A stretch of DNA of 64,000 nucleotides from Zarea fungicola. Lineage: Eukaryota; Ascomycota; Sordariomycetes; Hypocreales; Cordycipitaceae. Position numbers and translations under genes: made by a program. Position 1 is the first letter of the stretch, and each line of letters opens with the position of its first letter. The stretch lies in the NCBI GenBank assembly GCA_900169235.1, contig FWCC01000151.1:124001-188000 (forward strand), given 5' to 3'. Shown in pieces: positions 23,415-33,712 of this stretch. The notes beneath the pieces are model-generated. The model made no database searches. It had not been told where the DNA came from and saw only the letters and a program-made list of their open reading frames with translations.

Positions 23415-24616
23415 GGCTCGCCGAGGAAATGGCCTAGGGATAGGGATCGCTTGGGAAGCGACAATACGCGCCCGGCGATTGGGTGGAGCGTGGTTGTGGT
23501 CGATATGTGAGTTGCCGTGGTTGGGGTAGCAAAAGAGGAGGAGAGATGGTACGTCGCTGGGTGTTGCTAAGCCAAGGTCGATGATGCGATTATGGAATCG
23601 GTGGATGAGATGAGTAAATGGCGGCCCAGGAGGAGCGAGCGAGTGAGCGGGCCGGCCGAGTCAGGCTTTTTGCGTGCATGCAGCGTTAGTATATAGTAAC
23701 AGTACAGGGGATGCTACATCAAGTGGGCAGCAGGCACAAGACGAGACGAGCGACATGAAATAGAGAAGCGTTGTCTCGATGGCGGGCCGAAGACGAAGGG
23801 AATGGATATGCAGGCAGGATGATGGAGCAGAGGAAGACGAGAGAGGAGGAGTTGTAGTCGACGGCCACCGGCTCGGTTGATGGATGGCTGATGGATGGCT
23901 GCTGGGTACATCGAGGGAGCCCGGCAGTGGCCACTAGAGCCTCTAGAGGGGACCTTTCCAGGCTGGATTGGAGCAGCTGGTTTGCTGTCCTGGGACTAGT
24001 CTGATGTATCTGGGGAGGGGCTGATTTTTTGGGCTGGGGAGGCGCTTGCTGGGGTGGGCAGAAACTCAATTGCAGAACGGGTCAACGTGCTTACCTAGCG
24101 TATGTGCGTGTGCGTGCGTCGAGTAGTTGTGTACACTGTACTGATGGTTGTGTAGTTGTGCTCCTCAACACACAATATTGCCAGCTTCTTTATTACCCGT
24201 GTGGTTCCTTGGACAATGTCTCAGGTCAAGAGTTGATGCTTGACGCGAGGCGGGCGCGTAAGATGCAACGTGCGCTGGCGAAGCAACGGGCCGCCGAGGG
24301 ACAGGGCCAGACAAGAATTGACAGGCTTGGACGAATCAAGGAATAGATGCATATAGGCAGGCCGCGGAGGAAATAAGACAGGGCGGCAGGGTATCTGCTT
24401 TTTTCTCGAGGCAGATTTCGGTGGAATTGCCGGTGGCGGGCAACACAGATTTGGGAGGTGGCACAAGCCAAAGGTTGATGAAGACAAGAGGAGCGAGGCT
24501 AGCTTGGTTTTTGGGTGGTATTAGAGGAGGAACAAGAGCGGCCAAGGGTGGCAATAACTGATCAAACGCACTGGAAAAAGCAATTCACTGCGCCCAGGGG
24601 TGGGATTGTGATTTGA

Positions 24617-24664
24617 TTGTGGATTGTGGGATTGTGGGATTGTGGGATTGTCTGTGGGATTGTC
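24617..24664. repeat. Tandem repeat of TGTGGGAT
   Basis: Four to five copies of an 8-bp unit, TGTGGGAT, with one 2-bp interruption. Confidence 0.85.
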
Positions 24665-25040
24665 TTGCAGATGGCGGCAGCTGTTGGCAGTGACCTGGCT
24701 GGCAAGCTGGATATACTTGAACAATTAGTATCCGCCGGCACAGAGTAATCTGAGAAATGAATCGAGGGATAGAGATCCAACAAGGTTTGCCAAGTCGAAA
24801 AAGGTCAGACACTGAAAAACCAAGTCACTGATTTCCTTGTATTTTGTCGAGTATCACTTGCTGCAGTCGGGTAAAGCCAGCAAGCACCTGGTAGTCGGTA
24901 CCTGATTCTCTCGACGCAGGTGGGTGGCACCATGCAAGTCACGCCTGTCTAATAGCTGCGTATTACCAGTATACTAAGTTAGTACATTGCGTTGTCCCGT
25001 TTTGATTGAATTGAATTGAAATTAAATAATATGGCACAAA

Positions 25041-25114
25041 AGAATACAGAATACAGAATACACAAATACAAATACAAATACAAATACAAATACAAATACA
25101 AATATACAAATACA
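25041..25114. repeat. Microsatellite (AGAATAC)n/(AAATAC)n
   Basis: Two or three copies of AGAATAC run into about eight copies of AAATAC, with one variant unit near the end. Confidence 0.9.
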
Positions 25115-25822
25115 CTGCAGTACCCACAACCCACACGCTGCATGCAGGCAATTTACATCTATTGCATTGGTGCACCAACTTAATAAATCAACTGCCAGAC
25201 TCCACCAAAATCGGACCTGTTTCGCTCCCAGTGGACCTGACGATCGCCTTCAACATTTGACTGAATGGTGCATATTCCACTTGCAGCATCAACCACTCAG
25301 TCGTTATGAATCCATCTGATCCTCTTGCTGGTTGCTGTCAATTCTTTCCTCCATCTTCTCTCACCGATATCCGTTGGGCAGCCATCGGAGCCTTTTGGAG
25401 TTGCTTCCTTGACTTCCTTTGTCAGTGGTCAAAATTATCTCTGCTTTCGTCAAATGCAAGCCCCCCTGTCCATCAGCCCGCAAAAGAACCACCAACCACA
25501 TGCCACATACCACCTGCATTTTGCATCCCTATTTGCCCGCCCAAGCCGCCCTCATTGGCACCTGGCAACATCCAGTGCCCACCTATAATCATCTTGGTAA
25601 TTACAAGGAGTCCTCCCGTTTCACCCACCACCTAGTCGACCATCGGTTAAACCCGTCGTCAAGGATGTGTGCCATCATGCCATTCAAATTAGAAGGGGTG
25701 TTTGTTACGGCGGCTTGTTCATCATAACCAAGGCTAGTGTGCATCCCTGTCTTTTCCATGTTTGCTCATAAACTGCTACGTTGCACTAAATTTACATCCC
25801 AAGAGCTTGCATCTATCCATTC

Positions 25823-25858
25823 AGCTAATAAATAGCTAATAAATAGCTAATAAATAGC
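25823..25858. repeat. Three perfect copies of an 11-bp unit AGCTAATAAAT
   Basis: AGCTAATAAAT is repeated three times without change, followed by AGC. Confidence 0.9.
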
Positions 25859-27151
25859 ATGAAAATGTATACATATTCTGCGACGCCGACAACTCCGTAC
25901 TATCCTTGACCTCTTCCTCCTCTCAGTGTCGGCAACGGGGGTGGCTTGACATGCCATGTGTCAGACCACTCTACTCCAGCCTGTAAATGGACTCGGTATT
26001 ATTTAGCAACTAATCACTAACCAACAAAGTAAACTGTTAGTACCTAGTCAGTGGTCGTTGCCGTGCCTGGTGTTCAGTACCATGTGCGCATATTCCCTTC
26101 AGCCCCATGTGCCAACCACCCCCTACTTGTCAGACCAATACGGAAAATGGCCTGACCTTTGTACCTCTGTCCTAAACTTGTAACAACGATCCATATACTC
26201 CGTATATAATTATTCTTTTAAAAATCCGTCCTGTTTCGCATCTATTTATATCTACATGCACACAATTTTATATAGCCGGCCCCGAATTTTGTTTGCCATT
26301 GCACGTCGCATGTCCATGATTACCGTACTAGTTATAGTTAACTACCAGTAATGTCACACTGCCCTTGAGATGCCATGATTTTTTAAATTTCGCTGCGTCA
26401 GTTTATCCCTTGACATGAACTCGCCCGCTTTCATGTTTCAAATCTGATTACACCAATTTGCTTTTTCCCTTGGATCGGGAATGGGCCAGATGCAGAAAAT
26501 TTGACACTGTCTTGGGAGCTCGCAAGTGGTTCTTTGGCGGCGTGCTTTTTGTTCCTTGCAGATCCATCACATGCATGCTCGAGTCTCGGCCTGGCCTTGC
26601 GAGATGGGGCGAGCCGCAAAAGTGCACGACAACACTGTAGCTGGCCATTCTCAATCATGTGTTGATGGCGTTTAATCAAAAAATAAGGCTGTACTTGGTA
26701 GACGGGCAGTGGCTTGTGACGCTCTAGTTGTGCCTTGTTATAAAAAAAAAAAAAGAAAAAGAAAAACCTCCAAGGGAAATCGCTCACAATCCTACGTAGT
26801 ACTACGGTCAATATCAATCTGTAGATAAGAGAGAGAACCAAGCACAATAACATTTCAACTGGCTTTTTCTCTTCATTTTTAAATCACTGGCGCGCTTGGA
26901 TACATCCTCCCAAGTAGAGTAATAGCTGATCGCAGCTGGTCAACACAAGTTGGCAAAACAAGGCTTGCTTCGTCTAATACAACTTTTTTCTTCTAAATGC
27001 GTTGCGTTGCAAAAAATCAATACCAGTTTGTTACATGCCTTGTTAAAGAAGGAAAGAAGAAGAAAAAAAAGTCATCATGCTGCTCCAAGCTACAGTCGTA
27101 CAAGTCAAAATCACACCAACTACCAACGTCTCCATGTAGTCAACATCAACA

Positions 27152-28581
27152 TCAGTGATGATGACCTCCAATCTGTGTCAGCAGAGGCAGAAGCATGCCC
27201 GCCGTCGTAGCGAGCGTATCCCGCAACACAGGCCCGCTCGTCTTTGGCGGGCTATTCGTCCCGCTCGCCTCCATGTACCCATTCGACGACGGACCATGAT
27301 CGTGGCTATGGCTGGAGCCATTCTCCTGCATAGCATGCATCGCAACATATCTACAGGCACAAAGTTAGTAAACCCGCGTTGGAGGCATAGTAAAATAACG
27401 ACTTACAAGAATGTTCCACCAGAAAAGAGTAGCAGCATCCCAGTCCACCAGTGTCCCGTGCTCTCATCCATGTTCCCGCCACCAATGATCCAGACCAGGA
27501 GATACGTCGTCAGCGCGCCCGCCGGCGCCGCCAGGCTAAACACCACCAGGTGCGCCCTCGTCGCCCTCTTGGACAGCCCTTGCCGCAGGAGCACCGATGT
27601 CAGGCCAAACGCGGCGGGCGCCTTGTGGATCATGATGGCCAGGAAGATGATGAAGCCCAGCTTCATGCTCGACGACGCCGCCGACGCGCCCATGGCGATG
27701 CCGTCCGCGGCCGCGTGAATCACTAGGCCAATCGTCGTGGCCATGCTGCGCGCCACCTTGGGCGCCTCGCGCAGGGAGAAGGCGCCGAGAAACCCGCGCT
27801 CCGCATCGTCGTCGACAGATGCGCGGTCGCCGCTGAGGTTGTCCATGCTGATGTGCTGCGTAGCCGGGGTCGACTGCAGGCTGTCGGTGGCGTGCTGCGG
27901 CAGGCGGTCGATGAGGAACATGAGGATGAAGCCCAGGATTAGGGAGAGGCCAATCTCGAGCGTGGGAACGTGCGCAGTAGCGTGCTTCCCGTCACTATCC
28001 GAGTGCTTGTGCCCGTCACTGCTCCCGGTGCCTGTCGTTGGCGTCTCCCCTGCCGTATCGCGCTGCTCACTCGCCTGCGCTGTTACTCTGCGCACAATGT
28101 CCTCGGCTGTTTCCCGCGTGTTTTGGGAACCCATTGTCGCAATGTTTGCTATTGGGACGGCAGAGTCGGCCAGGATACTTCGTGCCTCGGTCGCAAGGCT
28201 GAGCGGCAGCCGTCGTAGGAGCTTGTGAAGGTTGGGATCAGGCGCTGCATAGGGTGCTGTCGTGGCAGCTTCGATGCCTTCCGGGATAATGACAATAAGT
28301 GACGTTCCAACCAGGACACCGACGCCGATGCTAGATATTAATCGTAATTGCGACTGCGATAGCGTCATTGTGAGTGGCAGTGCGCCTGCGAAGAAGGAGC
28401 TGCAAGGATTAGGAGTTAGTACGAGATGGACTTGCTTCGAGCCAGCGTTGTAGAACGGATATGAGTAGCATACGCGATTGCCATGATGGCCTATCCGAGG
28501 CAGAATTGTCAGTATATTTGTAAAGGGTGTAGACTCTGCGGGACGTACGCATAGAACGATGAGGAGCACGAGGCCTGCCAT
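27152..28581 (-). CDS. ZIP-family metal (zinc/manganese) transporter, ZIP9/Atx2-like
   Basis: Membrane transporter moving Zn2+ or Mn2+ into the cytosol, in this subfamily typically from the Golgi. Four exons give 413 residues: 28581-28549, a 17-nt microexon 28490-28474, 28399-27407, and 27350-27152. The spliced N-terminus reads MAGLVLLIVLC, then AIMAIA, then SFFAGALPL. This forms the first transmembrane segment and matches the family; unspliced reading of the region does not. Signature motifs are VGTSLIVIIPEGIEA, HAAADGIAMGASA (metal-site helix 4) and IHKAPAAFGLTS (metal-site helix 5). A His-rich cytosolic loop (DGHKHSDSDGKHA) sits between helices 3 and 4, and the chain ends in GGHHH. All metal-site histidines are present. 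Confidence 0.93.
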
Positions 28582-29119
28582 GGCTGCGACAGCTCCCTAT
28601 TGGCAGCTCCGCGTGTGTGTCTTTTCGATGAGTTGTGTAGTATTGGCACTCGTGGTTGGGATGGAAACGGGCGTGGTTATTGATGCATAGCGCACGTTTG
28701 CGTAGCTGTGCTCAATTGCGTGGTTTGGCGGCGAGGGTGAGACGGTTGATATCTACAGCAAATGCGCCTCGTGTCCAGAAAGCTGTTGCTTGGCTTGGGT
28801 GTACGTTGCCGTCCCGGAGCCCCGCCAGTAAAATACCCAGCCACTCACTCAAATGATTGCTGCTGCCTGTAACCTTCCATAACCTTGCTAATACTTTTGA
28901 TAATAATTTGGCAATTCTATCAATGTACCAAATTGTATCATTGTCTAAACTTGATTCAGTTTAATCATTTCAATATTTCCCTTGAGGAGGGCAGAGCCAA
29001 GGCCGACCATCACCAGCAGCCAGCCACCAGTTGAACCCCATTCAACACCAAGCCACAGGTACCATTTATTACCTGTAGTGGGGGTACAAATTTATATCCT
29101 GACCACGCTTCCCTCTTAC
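28582..29119. other. Divergent promoter region (ZIP / NFKBIL1-like)
   Basis: 538 bp between two divergent starts. An open frame runs into the NFKBIL1-like gene from about 28982, but it has no ATG before 29120. Confidence 0.5.
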
Positions 29120-30331
29120 ATGCGCAATGGCAGCACCGCCATGAATGACGGCAGGACGTCTCCCAAGAGGCGACATATTCTATCTTCCATCAACCCCGAG
29201 GACTCATCACACCCTCCACCCCGTCAACGACGCGCCGAGCGCCGCTCTCGATCCGCCAGTCCCTCGTCGCCACCACCGCGAAAGCGCCGCGACGATAAAC
29301 CTGCTACTGCAACAGAAGATGGCATCGTCCCTGACCATGACGTTGGCGATGGCGATACGACCCGTCCCAGACGCAGCCGTCTAAAGCTCAAGGGCGAGAA
29401 ATCCAGCCGGAGCCATCACCATCGCCGGCGGCGGCACCATTCCCGAGAGCGCAGTCACGGCAGTCACGACGACCCGGGCAGGCGTGATGATGGCGGTGGC
29501 GATGATGTTAACAGCGAGACGAAAGAGGAAAGCTCTCGTAGTCGTCGTCGCCATCACCATCACCACCGACGAAGACGACATCGCACCCGCTCACCCACGC
29601 CGCCAAACCCGCACGAGCCCGAGCCTCTCGACCCAGAGGCCGCCTTTCGCGAGTCCCTCTTTGACGCCATGGCCGACGACGAGGGCGCCGCGTACTGGGA
29701 GGGCGTCTACGGGCAGCCCGTGCACATCTACGAGCAGGACAAGGTCGGCCCCGAGGGCAGCCTCGAGCGCATGACGGACGAAGAGTACGCCGCGCACGTC
29801 CGGCAGCGAATGTGGGAGAAGACGCACGCGGGGCTCCTCGAGGAGCGCGCGCGCCGCGCCGAGCGCCGCGCCCAAAAGGAGGCCGAGGCGCGCCACAGCA
29901 AGAAGCTGCACGAGGAGATGGAGCGGAGCCTGCGGCGCGGGGAGGAGCGGCGGGAGAGGAGGCGCTGGCAGAGCCGGTGGGAGGACTACACCAGCGCGTG
30001 GGAGAACTGGGACGGCTCGGCAAAGGGCATGGCGTGGCCGTGGGTGGGTGGCAAGGCAAAGAGGCCGGCTGGGTGGGGCATCGTGGAGGACGGCGAGGAG
30101 GAAGAGATTGAGGAGCAGGAGGTGAGGTCGTTTTTCGTGCAGGGGTTGGCGGCGGAGGAGATTGGCGAGGCGGCGTTTGTGGCCAGGCTCAAGGACGAGC
30201 GGGTGCGGTGGCATCCGGACAAGATCCAGCAGCGGCTGGGTGGAAAGGTGGATGACAAGGTGATGAGGGATGTCACGGCGATTTTTCAAATTATTGATAG
30301 GTTGTGGGCGGATATGCGGAAGAAGGAGTAG
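29120..30331 (+). CDS. NF-kappa-B inhibitor-like protein 1 (NFKBIL1) homolog
   Basis: Intronless gene for 403 residues from the first ATG (MRNGSTAMNDG; a second in-frame ATG follows at 29141). The first ~150 residues are rich in Arg, Ser and His, with SRSRRRHHHHHRRRR-type runs like those of nuclear speckle proteins. Residues ~160-230 carry acidic and aromatic blocks. A long, highly charged helical region (LLEERARRAERRAQKEAEARH and following) is probably coiled coil. The C-terminal end has ERVRWHPDKIQQRLGG and AIFQIIDRLWADMRKKE, the conserved C-terminal block of the NFKBIL1 family (RWHPDK resembles the J-domain HPD signature). The animal member is nuclear and linked to mRNA processing. The fungal role is not known to me. 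Confidence 0.85.
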   Translation: MRNGSTAMNDGRTSPKRRHILSSINPEDSSHPPPRQRRAERRSRSASPSSPPPRKRRDDKPATATEDGIVPDHDVGDGDTTRPRRSRLKLKGEKSSRSHHHRRRRHHSRERSHGSHDDPGRRDDGGGDDVNSETKEESSRSRRRHHHHHRRRRHRTRSPTPPNPHEPEPLDPEAAFRESLFDAMADDEGAAYWEGVYGQPVHIYEQDKVGPEGSLERMTDEEYAAHVRQRMWEKTHAGLLEERARRAERRAQKEAEARHSKKLHEEMERSLRRGEERRERRRWQSRWEDYTSAWENWDGSAKGMAWPWVGGKAKRPAGWGIVEDGEEEEIEEQEVRSFFVQGLAAEEIGEAAFVARLKDERVRWHPDKIQQRLGGKVDDKVMRDVTAIFQIIDRLWADMRKKE

Positions 30332-30719
30332 GATATGATACCCAGACAATGCCAGTAGTTGACTGAATTAACTGCCACACACTATCGTGGCTTCTCGCAC
30401 TTTTGTTGCTTCTTGTTGATGGACAATACCGTCTGCTTATAGGAGATGAGTGCAGGACAGCATTGCAACTTTTACCCTCATGTCTATAATGCACAATGAT
30501 TGACGGGACGTTTTTGTTTCAACATTTTATTCTATATAAATATCAAAATCGCTTAATCAATTTGCGCAAAAGATGCATGTCTTTAAGACGTGGTATTCCA
30601 ACGGATGAAGAGCCCAATTTCTATCATCCACCCATGAAAGCTACGACCAAGCACTTAAGGTCGAGACGGTAGCCATTTTCGTTGTATCAAGCTGGTATCA
30701 TTTGCAGCCAGAAGAAAAT
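30332..30719. other. Convergent 3' spacer
   Basis: 388 bp between facing stop codons. AT-rich with no gene. Confidence 0.6.
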
Positions 30720-31350
30720 TTACAAGTTGGCCATGACGGCGGCACCACCGAGCAGCGCGCCGAGGGCAACCATGCCGGTGGGCGCAGGACCAGCAGCGCC
30801 GTTGTGCGAGGACGTGGACGAGGCACTGTTGGCGGCCTGGGAAGAGGCCGACTTGGCTGCCGAGTTGGCTGCCGAGGACGCCGAGTTGGCGGCCGAGGTG
30901 ACGGAGCTGAGCTGGGAAGACAAGCTGGTGGCGGCGCTGCCCGAGGCCGTCTTGGCGGCACTGCCGATGCTGTTGGCCTGGGAGGAGAGCGAGTCGGCAA
31001 GGGAGCTGGCGCCGGTCTGGATGGCGGTGGCGGCGCTGCTGACGTCGGCGCCGGCGGTCGAGGCCCATGAGCGGACGTTGGAGCCGGCATTGGTGGCCCA
31101 GGTGGACGCATCGCCAGCAGCGTTGGTAGCCCAGGTGGAAGCGGCGGCGCCAGCATCGGTGGCCCAGGTGGAGGCGTCCGAGAGGAAGCCGTCGACGTTG
31201 GTCTTGATGTCGTCGCCAAGATCAGGGTTGGCCTGGGAGGAAAGCAGCCAAGTTAGTGATCTGACCGGATTTGGTAGGGATTGGGATTTGGTGGGTATTT
31301 ACCTGGACAGAGGCGGCCATGGCGATGAGGGCAACGTTGGAGAACTTCAT
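30720..31350 (-). CDS. Ser/Ala-rich secreted protein, probably GPI-anchored
   Basis: 186 residues in two exons (31350-31303 and 31232-30720; 70-bp intron with donor GTAAAT and a CTAAC branch site). Exon 1 encodes exactly the signal peptide (MKFSNVALIAMAASVQ). The mature part holds imperfect repeats of about 12-13 residues built on STWATNAG: DASTWATDAG, AASTWATNAAG, DASTWATNAG, then a diverged VRSWASTAG. A long SSxxNSAxSAAS low-complexity helix or stalk follows. The C-terminus has small residues (SSHNGAAG) before a hydrophobic tail (MVALGALLGGAAVMANL), as in GPI-anchored fungal surface proteins. It has no cysteine. Expected place: plasma membrane or cell wall. The function is unknown. Confidence 0.85.
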
Positions 31351-33712
31351 TTTGATGGTTTTGTGTAGATGTGATTAAATCGGTATTAGTTTGGGGTGTT
31401 GTATTGTGTGGATATGAGATGATGAATGATGTGGGAAAAGAGCAATCGATCGAGGGAGAGGAATAGGCTTGTTTTAAATGTTTCCTGGAGATTTCAAGGG
31501 TCTCATATGCCAGGGGAGGCAACCAATACCGGGCACGCCCCCAGAAACAGTCCGTCTGTATGTCTGATCGTCATTTGCCTTGCTGAGGTTGCTCTTATTT
31601 TGTGGGTATCGATGCGCGTCGTTGTCTGTTGGTGTGGTCCAGGCTCAAGACAGACAGACACACAGCAGGGCGGCGTATTACACGCACACCCCTAGTCAAG
31701 CCAAATTGTGTTTCTGAAACGGCCAACAGGAGCCTTGTGGTGACGGAGTTGGTACATCAGCCCAGCCAGCCCGACGGTAATGTGCCTGGTTTCGAGTATA
31801 GCTGCGCGGGTAAGCCAAACTGGAACGGCATTAGAACTTTAGAACAGGTTATTGTGGCGCAATGCGAGGTGGAGACAACGCCTTCCGCTGGGGACGAGCG
31901 TGACATCAGCGATTTCCTGGGAAATGCCCATCCTAATATTGCATCATACCCATTTGCCATTTTGCCAGTATGGAGGCGAACGCTAGCATCGGTTGATCAA
32001 GTTGCAGGCACGGAAAATAGGGTCAAGGGTCGCCGGGTCAGTACGAGGGGTCTGTTAATTCGATGGGATTTGGCATCTACTTTTTATTGCTTTTGCAGGT
32101 TGGTTGACCGAGTTGTTGAGAAATCATGCCTTTGCCGGTTGACAAGAAAATTACAGAGTAAAGCACCGATGGATCGAGATTACAGTGCGACAGAAATCTG
32201 GGCGAAGGGTGCAAAAAGGAGGCTTGCCACTGTGCACAGCCGGCTTGTGGCGTTCCGAATTACTTGCCGCTTTTGGGCTCGCTACGATGCGATGCCATGC
32301 AGCGTGCTGGACTGCCTGTACTCGACACATTATTCTTGAAAACATTTTTGAAAACATTTTTGAAAACATTCTTGCAGTGCATGTACTCAATGTGATTCAT
32401 CCATGGAAAACAGGGCCAACACTGTACCCGCCAACTACCTAGGATATCCATGCTGGGCTCACCTACAGATGGCCGAGTAGAGAGAGACACGACGTCAAAC
32501 AGACTCGCGAGACTCGGCAGCAAAAGAAAACAAACTCTACTGAATACTGAAATAGACATTGTTTCTGTACCGCGCCATCAAAGACGACGCGTCGCATCAG
32601 CTGCACTGCACGCTGGCAAGACAGACCGCCTCGATTTTCAAGATGATCTCGGGATTACATGCCAAAGTCGAGAACCCTTTTTCCACGCCGTTTCGGGAGG
32701 CAAGATCGGGTCGGCCTACGTAAGCCCTCTTCTATTTTTAATGCAGCCTTGCTCTGTGGACGAAGAGCAGACGGTGTGGAGGGTAAACCGGGATTTGATT
32801 CGAGGCGCAGCAAGACGACGCCACAACCACACGCAAGCAGCTCGCATTGTACTCGCTGCTCAACGGCAACGTGCGTAAATGGTAGGTAGACTTGAAATCC
32901 GTCATGGTACATACATATTCGCAAAGCTTCATCATTGGTATATCTTGAACTTTCCGTTATTTTATTCCTTCTTGAAATAGACACGACCATAACCAGCCAC
33001 AACACAAGCGACCATCGACGGTCGAATTACACAGTAAAAAATCGTAGACGCACTGTCGAGGGTACTTTTATCCCTCCTGTTACAAACTGTCTGTTTTTAT
33101 TTTGTTTTGTTTTTTTAGATCCTGCTTTACATCAATTCATGTGCAAGAGCAAAACGGGAAAAGGGCAAGTTGGCACGCGACCATTTCAACGCAACCATCG
33201 CGGCAATAGTACCAGACACCCCCAAGCATCATCACACAGGCAATCCAAGAAACCATGCTCGAATCGTGTACCATGTGGAGAAACAGGCTGCCTCCGTCTT
33301 GATCAATGACATGCAATCTGCAGCAAATACCAAGCTCTTATTTACATCTCTTATTCCCAGGCGCTTTACGGACAGCCCGCACATTGCGCTTGCGCCACAA
33401 TCTTGGCATGACGTGCAGCCAAGTTTCCCGGATTTACGTCACGCCAACATCGTTCATGCATAATAAACAGAGAAACGTTTTTGCAGAATCGAGATTTCAA
33501 AATAATACAATTTGTGGCGTAATGGTTGACTAGTCCTCTCTTCATTTATTTTCAGCCACACTGTCATTGTTTGATCGATGCGTTCGTCGTCGGCCAACTA
33601 TTTCCACGCAGTCGGAGTCACAAAGCAAGAATGTGCAAAAATGTGATGCACACCCGACAAACAGAGTTGTCCATCCTTTTATTATCCCCCATGTCTGTTA
33701 TAGTTCAAGGCT
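31351..33712. other. Intergenic region with one unconvincing 245-codon frame
   Basis: 2.4 kb between the GPI-type gene and SIN1. An uninterrupted plus-strand frame (31602-32339) lacks codon bias, domain, start context and low-complexity signature, and I do not call it. A small 13-bp tandem repeat lies at 32336-32372. Confidence 0.5.
32336..32372. repeat. Tandem repeat TTGAAAACATTTT x 3
   Basis: Three consecutive near-perfect copies of a 13-bp unit. Confidence 0.85.

Larger units (their letters stand above)
23415..27151. other. 3.7 kb region without protein-coding gene, rich in simple repeats
   Basis: Upstream of the F-box gene and downstream of the ZIP gene. Only short frames without codon bias or conserved motifs are seen. 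It contains three tandem-repeat tracts, listed separately, and a poly-A run near 26740-26766. It may hold a long leader or non-coding RNA, but the sequence alone does not show one. Confidence 0.55.

Noticed and set aside
24617..25858. Regular short repeats considered as a CRISPR-like array
   Set aside because: Contiguous microsatellites without spacers, in a eukaryotic genome.
27403..28581. Single-exon reading of the ZIP gene from 28581
   Set aside because: The unspliced N-terminus is not family-like, and canonical introns with a 17-nt microexon restore the conserved first helix.
29508..30349. Two long minus-strand frames (183 and 252 codons)
   Set aside because: Shadows of the GC-rich NFKBIL1-like gene; they overlap each other and have no recognisable domain.
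31602..32339. 245-codon plus-strand frame
   Set aside because: No domain, poor start context, no codon bias and no promoter-like features. Could be chance in unconstrained DNA.
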